Of a stretch of 64,000 nt of DNA, positions 32,523 through 40,494 are shown piece after piece. The position numbers and the translations under genes were made by a program. Each line of letters starts with the position of its first letter. Within the stretch, counting starts at the first letter, position 1. The notes below the pieces were generated by a model. That model saw only the letters and a program-made list of their open reading frames with translations, was not told the origin of the DNA and ran no database searches. The stretch comes from Zunongwangia mangrovi (GTDB lineage: Bacteria; Bacteroidota; Bacteroidia; Flavobacteriales; Flavobacteriaceae). The DNA lies in NCBI RefSeq assembly GCF_900112105.1, contig NZ_FOKV01000003.1, positions 248,001 to 312,000 on the forward strand. The letters are read 5' to 3'.

Positions 32523-34343
32523 ATGCTGAAGAATCTTAGAAATTTAGGCGTTTTTCTTACAATTTTAGCTTTTGCTTCCTGTAAAAATCAACAGGGAGAG
32601 AGCTATTCTGAAGCTGAAATTACTAAAGCTTCAGAAGAACTGAACCAATATTTTGAAGAGCAATTCGAGGTAGAAGTTCAGGAATCACCTATGATGCAAA
32701 CCCAACTTGGTAGAAAAACCAATTATGGGAAATGGGACGATTTTTCTCATTTACGTTATGCAGATGAGTTGAAAGAAGCAAGAAAGCGAAAAGAATATCT
32801 TGAAAATATAGATCCAAATTCGCTAAATAGAGAAACAAATCTAAGTTATCAGTTATACAAAAGACAGATCGATAAGGAAATTGAAGATTACGATTTTCGG
32901 TTTTACGATTATCCGGTAAACCAGATGTTTGGGTATCATTCCAGTTTACCGGCTTTTTTGATCAATAACCACAGAATCGATTCTGTTGCAGATGCTAAAG
33001 CTTACATTTCAAGGTTAAAAGGTTTTACAAAAGCATTTGAAGATGTTATAGGAGGAATTAAAATTAGAGAGCAAAACGGGATTGTTCCGCCTAGATTTGT
33101 TTTTGAAAAGGTAATTGATGATAGTAGAAATATCATTAAGGGAAAACCTTTTGAAAAATCTGAAAATGCCAGTACACTTTTGGCCGATTTCAAGGAGAAA
33201 ATCGAAAAACTTGAAATTACTGAAGATCAAAAAGTGAAATTGATAAGCGAAGCTGAAAAAGCATTGGTAGAACATGTTCAGCCAGCTTATCTTTCGTTGA
33301 TAGAGATTTTAGAAAGTCAGCAAAAACGTGCAAATAGTGATGATGGTGCCTGGAAATTTCCGAAGGGAGATAAATTTTATGCGCTAGCATTAAAACGCAC
33401 AACGACAACTGATATGACTGCGGAAGAAATCCATGAATACGGACTTAGTGAAGTTACCCGAATTCATGGCGAAATGGAAAAGATCATGAAAGAGGTCGAA
33501 TTTGAAGGTTCGCTGCAGGATTTTTTCGATTTTATGCGAAATGACGAGCAATTTTATTACGAGAATACTCCCAAAGCCAAAGAGCAATATTTAGCTGATG
33601 CCAAGGGAATAATCGATGAAATGCGAGGCAGTCTAGATGGATTATTTTTAACCAAACCAAAAGCAAAAATCAAAGTAAAAGCGGTAGAGGCTTTTCGCGA
33701 AAGAAGTGCAGGTAAGGCATTTTATCAGCAACCAGCGCCAGACGGTTCCCGTCCAGGTATTTTTTATGTAAATCTTTATGATATGAAGGCGATGCCAACC
33801 TATCAATTAGAGGCTTTAGCTTATCACGAAGGAATTCCCGGGCACCATATGCAAATTGCAATTGCGCAGGAACTAAAAGATATTCCGCAGTTTAGAAAAT
33901 TTGACGGTTACGGCGCTTATGTAGAAGGATGGGGATTATATAGCGAATATTTACCAAAAGAAATTGGTTTTTATAAAGATTCCTATGCCGATTTTGGACG
34001 TTTAGCGATGGAATTATGGAGGGCTTGTCGGTTAGTTGTAGATACCGGGATTCATCATAAAAAATGGAGTAGAGAAGAGGGTATCGAATTTTACAAAAAG
34101 AACACTCCAAATGCCGAGAGTGACTGTGTAAAAATGGTAGAACGACATATAGTGATGCCAGGACAGGCTACGGCATATAAAATAGGAATGAAAAAGATTT
34201 TGGATCTACGGGAAAAAGCCAAAAGTGCTTTAGGTGAAGATTTTGATATCAAAGAATTTCATGATGCAGTTTTGCTGGATGGCGCACTACCTTTAGATGT
34301 TTTAGAATCCAAAATCGATAATTGGATCGAAGAAAATAAATAA
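32523..34343 (+). CDS. DUF885 lipoprotein, probable zinc metallopeptidase
   Basis: A 606-residue lipoprotein of the DUF885 family. Seen: signal with lipobox FASC (lipid-attached Cys20), a long helical body, and the zinc-binding motif HEGIPGHHM at 435-443 (HExxxxHH type) followed downstream by EGWGLYSEY with the third ligand Glu, as in M2/M3-like carboxypeptidases. LWRACRLVVDTGIHHKKWSREE and MPGQATAYKIG are further family landmarks. The reaction is unknown, with peptidase activity expected from fold. It starts 6 bases after the CocE-type hydrolase stop, so the two exported hydrolases form an operon. A strong terminator follows. Confidence 0.87.
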   Translation: MLKNLRNLGVFLTILAFASCKNQQGESYSEAEITKASEELNQYFEEQFEVEVQESPMMQTQLGRKTNYGKWDDFSHLRYADELKEARKRKEYLENIDPNSLNRETNLSYQLYKRQIDKEIEDYDFRFYDYPVNQMFGYHSSLPAFLINNHRIDSVADAKAYISRLKGFTKAFEDVIGGIKIREQNGIVPPRFVFEKVIDDSRNIIKGKPFEKSENASTLLADFKEKIEKLEITEDQKVKLISEAEKALVEHVQPAYLSLIEILESQQKRANSDDGAWKFPKGDKFYALALKRTTTTDMTAEEIHEYGLSEVTRIHGEMEKIMKEVEFEGSLQDFFDFMRNDEQFYYENTPKAKEQYLADAKGIIDEMRGSLDGLFLTKPKAKIKVKAVEAFRERSAGKAFYQQPAPDGSRPGIFYVNLYDMKAMPTYQLEALAYHEGIPGHHMQIAIAQELKDIPQFRKFDGYGAYVEGWGLYSEYLPKEIGFYKDSYADFGRLAMELWRACRLVVDTGIHHKKWSREEGIEFYKKNTPNAESDCVKMVERHIVMPGQATAYKIGMKKILDLREKAKSALGEDFDIKEFHDAVLLDGALPLDVLESKIDNWIEENK

Positions 34344-34347
34344 GCTT

Positions 34348-34385
34348 AAAAAATCGTCCTGTGATCTAAACAGGACGATTTTTTT
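34348..34385 (+). terminator. Terminator between the DUF885 gene and galM
   Basis: AAATCGTCCTGT (34351-34362) pairs with ACAGGACGATTT (34370-34381), then a T run. The galM ATG is only 12 bases after it, too little for a separate promoter, so galM transcription must begin upstream of or read through this hairpin. Confidence 0.85.
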
Positions 34386-34397
34386 ATCATAAATAAT

Positions 34398-35390
34398 ATG
34401 GGATTGGAAAATAATACAGAATTAAAAACCGTAAAACTGGTAAATAGAGCCAGTACAGAGGTTATTATCGTAAATTTTGGTGCTGCAATTGGTAGTATAA
34501 AGTTATACGATAAAAACCAGAAAATGGTAAACGTAATGGTCTCTCCAAAGATTGAAGATTTACCATCACCGTTAAACAAAACGCATAACCAGTGTTTTGG
34601 AGCTTCAATAGGAAGGTATGCCGGTAGAATTGCTGAAGGTAAATTTCAGTTAGAAGACAAAGAATATAGTCTTCATCAGGAAAACGGAGTTCATTTACAT
34701 GGGGGAGAGAATGGATTTCAGTATAAATACTGGGAGATCGTAGAAGAAAAGCACGAGGAAAATCCTTCTGTTAAGTTGAAATATTTTAGTAAACATAACG
34801 AAGAAGGATACCCTGGTAATCTGGAAGTCTTTGTGACTTATACTTTGAACGAAGACAATGATCTTATTATCGAATACGAAGCAAAGACCGATAAAAAAAC
34901 GGTTGTGAATTTAACAAATCACGCCTATTTTAATCTGAATGGTGAGGGAAGTGTAAGCGATCATTTTTTAAAGATCAATGCTGATAAGATCCTCGAGATC
35001 GATGAAAAGCAATTACCAACCGGAAATCTTAACAATCTACGTGGTCACGCAAAAGATTTTGGGAACAATCGCCTAATAGGGAATAGAAATCTGGACGATA
35101 CTTTTGTATTGAACAGTGATGGGGACGAACTGGGAGCACAACTTTTTGCACCGCTAACCGGTATAAAATTAGATATGTCTACCAATCAACCTGCGGTAGT
35201 AGTTTATGCACCAGAGTCTTTACCAGACGATCTGGATTATCAAACCAGAATATCTGAATTTCCTTCGATTTGTTTTGAAGGACAAAACTTCCCCGATGCG
35301 CCCAACTTCAGGAATTTCCCGAATAGCGTTTTAGAGCCAGGAGAAGATTATTATAACAGAATTAGTTTTAAATTCAGTGTGAAAAAATAG
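34398..35390 (+). CDS. galM: Aldose 1-epimerase (galactose mutarotase)
   Basis: A 330-residue enzyme interconverting alpha and beta anomers of galactose and glucose, the first step of the Leloir pathway. Seen: NFGAAIGSIKLYDK, GASIGRYAGRIAEGKFQLEDKEYSL, catalytic His in VHLHGGENGFQYKYW, TNHAYFNLNGEG with the second His, and LPDDLDYQTRISEFPSICFEGQNFPDAPNFRNFPNSVLEPGEDY with the catalytic Glu in the FEGQ region. No signal peptide, so cytoplasmic. It heads a plus-strand pair with the sugar symporter but is parted from it by 181 bases holding an operator-like palindrome. Its own start lies 12 bases after a terminator. Confidence 0.93.
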   Translation: MGLENNTELKTVKLVNRASTEVIIVNFGAAIGSIKLYDKNQKMVNVMVSPKIEDLPSPLNKTHNQCFGASIGRYAGRIAEGKFQLEDKEYSLHQENGVHLHGGENGFQYKYWEIVEEKHEENPSVKLKYFSKHNEEGYPGNLEVFVTYTLNEDNDLIIEYEAKTDKKTVVNLTNHAYFNLNGEGSVSDHFLKINADKILEIDEKQLPTGNLNNLRGHAKDFGNNRLIGNRNLDDTFVLNSDGDELGAQLFAPLTGIKLDMSTNQPAVVVYAPESLPDDLDYQTRISEFPSICFEGQNFPDAPNFRNFPNSVLEPGEDYYNRISFKFSVKK

Positions 35391-35401
35391 TACTTTTGAC
35401 T

Positions 35402-35424
35402 ATAAGCGTAAATTTTACGTTTAT
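35402..35424. promoter_or_regulatory. Galactose-regulon operator, site A (before the symporter)
   Basis: A near-perfect inverted repeat: left arm ATAAGCGTAAA, central T, right arm TTTACGTTTAT (10 of 11 positions pair). Read in reverse it shares its first 17 bases with site B at 39600. It lies 15 bases before a -7-like box and covers the expected -33 region of the symporter gene. Confidence 0.75.
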
Positions 35425-35439
35425 AAATTAAAAAAGTAA

Positions 35440-35447
35440 TATCTTTA
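35440..35447 (+). promoter_or_regulatory. Probable -7 box of the symporter gene
   Basis: TATCTTTA, seven of eight matches to TAnnTTTG, 15 bases after operator site A. It would give a leader of about 115 bases before the ATG at 35572. Confidence 0.35.
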
Positions 35448-35571
35448 GCGAAATATTGTGAAAATTTTATTTCATTTGGGACACGGTGCATTTTTCTAAA
35501 GCTAGAAAGCTACATCGATTTATTTTCAACTTTTGAGATTTTCTTAAAAATACATTCTAAACTTATTTTAT

Positions 35572-37254
35572 ATGGAATTTGAATTATTAGACGTGATAGT
35601 ATTCGTCGCCTACGCGTTGCTTATAATCGGGGTTGGATTATGGGTTTCTCGAGGAAAAGGGGATACTTCAGAAGATTACTTCCTGGCCAGTAAATCTTTG
35701 CCGTGGTGGGCAATTGGGGCCTCTTTAATTGCAGCAAATATTTCAGCAGAGCAATTTATCGGGATGTCTGGTTCTGGTTTTGCATTAGGATTAGCAATTG
35801 CATCTTACGAATGGATGGCTGCGATCACTTTAATTGTTGTGGGTAAATTTTTCTTACCCATTTTTATTGAAAAGAAACTTTATACCATTCCAGAATTTAT
35901 TGAAGTTCGTTATAGTAAGAACTTAAAAACGATCTTAGCGGTTTTCTGGATCTGTTTATTCATTTTTGTTAACCTTACTTCTGTTCTTTATTTAGGAGCT
36001 ACTGCGCTAGATACCATTATTGGTGGTGGTGATGGTGCTATCTTTATGGAATGTATCATCGGTCTTGCCTTGTTCGCAGCGGCATATTCTCTTTATGGTG
36101 GTTTATCTGCGGTTGCTTGGACAGATGTTGTGCAGGTAGTACTTTTAGTTATTGGGGGTTTAATTACAACTTATATCGCTTTAGAACACGTTTCTAGTGA
36201 TGGAAACATCTTTACAGGAATGTCTGAAGTTTTTGAGCAGGTACCAGAAAAATTCTCGATGATCCTAGATCAGGGGGAAATTATTACTCCAAATGGTAAA
36301 GATGCTTGGTGGGATTTACCAGGAATCGCCGTTTTAGTTGGTGGTCTTTGGGTTGCTAACCTTTATTACTGGGGCTTTAACCAGTATATTATTCAAAGAA
36401 CACTTGCTGCTAAGAGTTTAAAAGAATCTCAGCGTGGTATTGTGCTTGCAGGATTTTTAAAGATATTAATTCCGCTTATTACAGTAATTCCGGGAATAAT
36501 CGCTTTCGTGATGAATACCGATGCTAGCGGACTAATTAGCGAAGGTGTAACCAGTGCTTCATTCTTTGGTGAAAACGGAAGAATTATAAATGATAACGCA
36601 GCACCATGGTTAATTAAAGAATTTGTACCAGCAGGTCTTAAAGGACTTGTTTTAGCCGCTCTTGCAGCAGCTATCGTATCTTCTTTAGCTTCGATGCTGA
36701 ACTCTACGGCTACCATCTTTACAATGGATATTTATAAGCCTTTCTTCCAGGAGAAGGCAGGTACTTCAGAAAAAGGATTAGTAAATGTTGGTAGAGTAAC
36801 TGCAACTATCGCTTTGATCATTGCAATTATTTTAGCACCACAACTAAAGAGTTTGGGGCAGGTTTTCCAGTATATTCAGGAGTATACAGGTGTTGTTAGC
36901 CCAGGGATCTTAGCGGTATTTATGTTAGGTTTATTTTGGAGAAAAACAACAAATAATGCTGCAATTTGGGGAGTATTAGTATCTATTCCAATTGCTTTAT
37001 ATTTCAAGATAGGGCCAAACGGCTGGATCGATTCTCCGTTCTTTATTACCTGGCCATTTATGCACCAGATGATGGCAACATGGATTTTAACGATGATCAT
37101 TATGGTTATCATTACCTATCTTGAAACCGGTGGTAAAATTCAGGAGAAATCTATTAAACTTAGTAAAGATCTTTTCAAAACAGGACCAATTTTTAATATT
37201 GGTAGTTTTGCTATCATTTTAATTGTTGCGATGCTTTACGCCATGTTCTGGTAG
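35572..37254 (+). CDS. Sodium/sugar symporter of the SGLT (SSS) family, galactose/glucose type
   Basis: A 560-residue inner-membrane Na+-coupled symporter of the solute:sodium symporter family. About fourteen helices are visible. Family and SGLT landmarks: DYFLASKSLPWWAIGASLIAANISAEQFIGMSGSGFALGLAIASYEWMAA, YTIPEFIEVRYSKNLK, YSLYGGLSAVAWTDVVQ, LYYWGFNQYIIQRTLAAKS, LAAAIVSSLASMLNSTATIFTMDIYKPF (Na+ site residues Ser/Thr) and VVSPGILAVFMLGLFW. It sits between galM and galT-galK and has a shared operator upstream, so galactose is the probable substrate. A bidirectional terminator follows. Confidence 0.92.
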   Translation: MEFELLDVIVFVAYALLIIGVGLWVSRGKGDTSEDYFLASKSLPWWAIGASLIAANISAEQFIGMSGSGFALGLAIASYEWMAAITLIVVGKFFLPIFIEKKLYTIPEFIEVRYSKNLKTILAVFWICLFIFVNLTSVLYLGATALDTIIGGGDGAIFMECIIGLALFAAAYSLYGGLSAVAWTDVVQVVLLVIGGLITTYIALEHVSSDGNIFTGMSEVFEQVPEKFSMILDQGEIITPNGKDAWWDLPGIAVLVGGLWVANLYYWGFNQYIIQRTLAAKSLKESQRGIVLAGFLKILIPLITVIPGIIAFVMNTDASGLISEGVTSASFFGENGRIINDNAAPWLIKEFVPAGLKGLVLAALAAAIVSSLASMLNSTATIFTMDIYKPFFQEKAGTSEKGLVNVGRVTATIALIIAIILAPQLKSLGQVFQYIQEYTGVVSPGILAVFMLGLFWRKTTNNAAIWGVLVSIPIALYFKIGPNGWIDSPFFITWPFMHQMMATWILTMIIMVIITYLETGGKIQEKSIKLSKDLFKTGPIFNIGSFAIILIVAMLYAMFW

Positions 37255-37280
37255 AAATCAAAGAAAATACATATAAAACA

Positions 37281-37314
37281 AAAATCCCGAAGCATTACAC
37301 TTCGGGATTTTTTA
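37281..37314. terminator. Bidirectional terminator between symporter and galT
   Basis: AAATCCCGAAG (37282-37292) pairs perfectly with CTTCGGGATTT (37300-37310), flanked by A and T runs. It serves both convergent genes. Confidence 0.88.
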
Positions 37315-37335
37315 TTGGTTGGTTAGGTGGAAAAA

Positions 37336-38376
37336 TTATTGCTTTAGATAATGAATATCGCTTAAGTTTTGTAAAGTTTTTGCAGCTTGCTCTGCAGTAA
37401 TATCACGTTGTGGGCCGGCAAACATTTCGTATCCTACCATAAATTTTTTTACGGTAGCCGAACGTAAAAGCGGTGGATAAAAACTCATGTGCCAATGCCA
37501 TTCAGGATAATCGGATCCATCGGTTGGAATTTGGTGAATTCCGCTTGAATATGGGAACGAGGTTTCAAACAGGTTATCGTATTTTATGGTCAGTTTTTTA
37601 AGAATTTCAGCAAAAGCTTTTTCTTCTTCCTGGTTTAACTGTCCAATATGCTGTTGATGTTTTTTTGGAGCGATCATAATCTCATAAGGCCAAACTGCCC
37701 AGTAAGGAACTAACGCCACAAAATGCTTATTTTCAACAATAATGCGCTCTTTAGCTTCTAATTCCTGTTTTATATAATCCCCAAGTAAACTGCTTTGATT
37801 CTTATCCCAATATGCTTTAAAATGCTTCGATTTTTTTTCAATCTCTGTTGGAATAGACATTTGTGACCAAATTTGTCCATGTGGATGCGGATTACTACAG
37901 CCCATAATGGCGCCTTTATTTTCAAAGATCTGAACGTAATTAATGTTGTCCTGGCTACCTAATTCGGCGTATTCTTTTTTCCAGGTTTTCACAACTTTGG
38001 TAATATCTTCTTCTTCCATAAGAGGAAGCGTAAGCGAGTGATCTGGAGAAAAGCAAACCACTTTACAAATACCAACTTCGGTTTCGGCTTTCATTAATCC
38101 GTTTTCCTGAGTTGCCATAGGGCTATCAATTAAAAGCGCAGAGAAGTCGTTTATAAAAGTATAAGGTTCTTTATAATCTGGGTTTTTATCACCGGTACTT
38201 CTTGTATTTCCCGGGCATAAATAACAGCTGGGATCGTAAGTTTCTTTTTTAGGCGTGGTATCTTTCTCGGTTTTTCCCTGCCATGGTCGCTTTGTACGAT
38301 GCGGAGAACAAAGAATCCATTCACCGGTTAGAATATTATATCTTCTATGAGGGATCGAATTAATATCGTGACTCAT
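37336..38376 (-). CDS. galT: Galactose-1-phosphate uridylyltransferase
   Basis: A 346-residue enzyme exchanging UMP between UDP-glucose and galactose 1-phosphate. Seen: NIPHRRYNILTGEWILCSPHRTKRPWQG at the N-terminus, zinc-site CYLCPGN, and CSNPHPHGQIW with His164-Pro-His166, the nucleophile position also His166 in E. coli GalT; PEWHWHMSFYPPLLRS near the C-terminus is the conserved histidine cluster. It follows galK by 23 bases on the same strand. Together they convert galactose to glucose 1-phosphate; the epimerase galE is not in the window. Confidence 0.95.
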   Translation of the reverse strand: MSHDINSIPHRRYNILTGEWILCSPHRTKRPWQGKTEKDTTPKKETYDPSCYLCPGNTRSTGDKNPDYKEPYTFINDFSALLIDSPMATQENGLMKAETEVGICKVVCFSPDHSLTLPLMEEEDITKVVKTWKKEYAELGSQDNINYVQIFENKGAIMGCSNPHPHGQIWSQMSIPTEIEKKSKHFKAYWDKNQSSLLGDYIKQELEAKERIIVENKHFVALVPYWAVWPYEIMIAPKKHQQHIGQLNQEEEKAFAEILKKLTIKYDNLFETSFPYSSGIHQIPTDGSDYPEWHWHMSFYPPLLRSATVKKFMVGYEMFAGPQRDITAEQAAKTLQNLSDIHYLKQ

Positions 38377-38399
38377 TTTTATCGTTTTCTAATTAGTAA

Positions 38400-39563
38400 T
38401 TATAATTTTTCTACGATTGTTCCTTCACTTGGTGAAACAGCAATAGTATCTAATTTTATATTGAATTTTTTGAAGTAAGCTTCAGCAGCTTCAGCAACAT
38501 ATTCGTCGATCTTATCAGCTTCAATTAAATTAATGGTACAGCCGCCAAAACCACCACCCATCATTCGGGAACCATAGATGTAATCTTTATCTCTGGAAAA
38601 TTCAACTAAAAAGTCGAGTTCCGGGCAACTAACTTCATAATTATGCTGAAGTCCGTCGTGAGATCCATACATTAATTCTCCAAATTCGTTAAGTTTTCCT
38701 GCTTTTATCGCAGTTGTGGCATTGATTACACGCTCGTTTTCCTCGATCACATAACGTGCTCTTTGGTACTGTTTTCCTTCTAACTGCGCTTTAAATTCTT
38801 CAAGCATTTCAAGGTTTACGTCACGAAGACTTTTTACTTCAGGATATTTTTTCTGAATCACTTCAACAGCAGCTTCACATTCCTGTCTACGCGTATTATA
38901 TTCGCTATCGGCAAGATTGTGAGAAACATTGGTATTCAGCAACAACAATTTACAGGATTTAAAATCTGCCGGAATATATTCAGCATGTAAACTTTCACAA
39001 TCCAAAAGAATAATATGATCCTGTTTACTCATTACTGAAGCATATTGATCCATAATTCCGCATTTATTACCTACAAAATTATGTTCGGCTTTTTGCGATA
39101 GCTGAGTAATTTCAACTTTGCTTAAACCAAGATCGAAAAGAGCATTTAGTCCAGAAGCAAAACCACATTCTAAGGCCGCAGAAGAACTAATTCCTGCACC
39201 GGTAGAAAGGTCGCTTTTAATGATACAATCAAATCCTTTCAAAGATTTTCCTAAAACCTTGATTTCGTTAGTTACTCCTAAAACATAGTTTTCCCAGGAT
39301 TTTTCGCTTATCGATAAATTGTTATGATCGAATTCTAAATAGGCGTTATAGGTAACGCTATAAATACGACAGGTACTATCTGTCTCATTTTCTTTAAATT
39401 CAAAGTATATTTTTTTATCGATTGCGGTAGGCATCACAAAACCATTGTTATAATCTGTATGCTCGCCAATTAGGTTTATTCTTCCGGGAGAAGCCACTTT
39501 AATGCTAGGCTTAAAATTAGTGAAAGTTTCCGGTAATTTTTGCGCGTTGGTTAAAGTACTCAA
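38400..39563 (-). CDS. galK: Galactokinase
   Basis: A 387-residue GHMP kinase phosphorylating galactose at C1. The start is a TTG at 39563: no ATG or GTG lies between the nearest upstream region and the conserved ASPGRINLIGEHTDYNNGFVMP (about residues 24-45), so a later start would cut the active site. Other motifs: GAGISSSAALECG (phosphate loop), CGIMDQYASVMS with the catalytic Asp, and MMGGGFGGCTINL. First gene of galK-galT. A -7 box (39592-39599) and operator site B (39600-39622) lie directly upstream. Divergent from the Nudix-type regulator. Confidence 0.95.
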   Translation of the reverse strand: MSTLTNAQKLPETFTNFKPSIKVASPGRINLIGEHTDYNNGFVMPTAIDKKIYFEFKENETDSTCRIYSVTYNAYLEFDHNNLSISEKSWENYVLGVTNEIKVLGKSLKGFDCIIKSDLSTGAGISSSAALECGFASGLNALFDLGLSKVEITQLSQKAEHNFVGNKCGIMDQYASVMSKQDHIILLDCESLHAEYIPADFKSCKLLLLNTNVSHNLADSEYNTRRQECEAAVEVIQKKYPEVKSLRDVNLEMLEEFKAQLEGKQYQRARYVIEENERVINATTAIKAGKLNEFGELMYGSHDGLQHNYEVSCPELDFLVEFSRDKDYIYGSRMMGGGFGGCTINLIEADKIDEYVAEAAEAYFKKFNIKLDTIAVSPSEGTIVEKL

Positions 39564-39591
39564 AGTGCTTATTTTTAGTAAATTTATAGAT

Positions 39592-39599
39592 CAAATATA
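39592..39599 (-). promoter_or_regulatory. -7 box of the galKT promoter
   Basis: Minus-strand TATATTTG matches TAnnTTTG exactly, 28 bases before the TTG start of galK. It abuts operator site B, which occupies the -33 to -7 spacer, as expected for repression by steric block. Confidence 0.55.
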
Positions 39600-39622
39600 A
39601 TAAACGTAAAATTTACATTCAT
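39600..39622. promoter_or_regulatory. Galactose-regulon operator, site B (between galK and the Nudix-type regulator)
   Basis: Inverted repeat with left arm ATAAACGTAAA and right arm TTTACATTCAT around a central A (9 of 11 positions pair). Its first 17 bases are identical to the reverse of site A. It touches the galK -7 box and is 65 bases before the regulator's ATG, so it could serve both directions. Confidence 0.75.
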
Positions 39623-39687
39623 CTTTTTAATTGATTATTTTTTAACTATTTCCCTATATTTAACAGCCAACTGTATAAAATACACTT

Positions 39688-40392
39688 ATGACGCCAGCTT
39701 TAAAAGATCTATACGTTCAAAAAGATAAAATGTATGTAGCAACCGACTGTATTATTTTTGGTTTTGATGCAGGGAAGTTAAAGCTACTTGCTTTTAAACG
39801 TAGGGTAGAACCATTTTTGGGAACCTGGTCTTTGATAGGAAGTTTTGTGCGAATGGAAGAAGACGTAAGCGTTGCTGCCAAACGTGTACTTACTGAAATT
39901 ACAGGTTTAGACAATGTTTTTATGGAGCAACTTAAAGCTTATGGGCTGGCAGATCGAGATCCTGGCTATCGCTGTGTTTCAATCGCACAGTTTGCTTTGA
40001 TAAGAATCGACGATTACGATAAAGAGCTTACAGAAAAGCACGGTGCACATTGGTTTGATTTAGAAGAATTGCCAGAGTTGGTATTAGATCACAGCCAAAT
40101 GGTAGAAGATGCAATGGCACGATTAAAGCGTAAAGCGAGATATCAACCTATAGGTTTTGAGCTTTTACCAGAAAAATTTACGATCCCGCAATTACAATCT
40201 TTATACGAAGCTATTTACCAAAAGAAACTGGACGATCGAAATTTCAGAAAAAAATTGATGACGCTTGGCTTATTGATCAAACTGAACGAAAAAGATAAAA
40301 GCTCTTCGAGAAGAGGCGCTTTTCTATATAAATTCGATTATGATAATTATCAAAAGCTGGTGAAATCTGGATATAACTTCGAGATTGCTTAA
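39688..40392 (+). CDS. Nudix-domain / winged-helix transcription regulator (NrtR-like)
   Basis: A 234-residue regulator of the NrtR-like group: an N-terminal Nudix domain (about residues 15-140) and a C-terminal winged helix (about 155-230, with FTIPQLQSLYEAIYQKKLDDRNFRKKLMTLGLL). Such proteins control sugar catabolism in other Bacteroidetes, e.g. AraR of Bacteroides. The Nudix box (GSFVRMEEDVSVAAKRVLTEITGL, here split as about 51-74) departs from GX5EX7REUXEEXGU: first Gly is Ser, RE is RV and EE is EI, so hydrolysis is unlikely and the domain probably binds a sugar or sugar phosphate. Divergent from galK; the nearby palindromes are its likely operators. Confidence 0.88.
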   Translation: MTPALKDLYVQKDKMYVATDCIIFGFDAGKLKLLAFKRRVEPFLGTWSLIGSFVRMEEDVSVAAKRVLTEITGLDNVFMEQLKAYGLADRDPGYRCVSIAQFALIRIDDYDKELTEKHGAHWFDLEELPELVLDHSQMVEDAMARLKRKARYQPIGFELLPEKFTIPQLQSLYEAIYQKKLDDRNFRKKLMTLGLLIKLNEKDKSSSRRGAFLYKFDYDNYQKLVKSGYNFEIA

Positions 40393-40453
40393 ATTGAATC
40401 AATTTTATTTGATATATTATTAAAATTATAGGATTTAAAGTCAGTTTTTAATT

Positions 40454-40476
40454 TATAATGTATATTTTACGCTTAT
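40454..40476. promoter_or_regulatory. Galactose-regulon operator, site C (before the TIM-barrel isomerase)
   Basis: The right half TTTACGCTTAT is identical to the outer half of site A read in reverse; the left half (TATAATGTATA) keeps the GTA core only. Overall 17 of 23 positions agree with site A. It ends 18 bases before the ATG of the isomerase gene. Confidence 0.55.
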
Positions 40477-40494
40477 TAATAATTTCTGAAAAGG

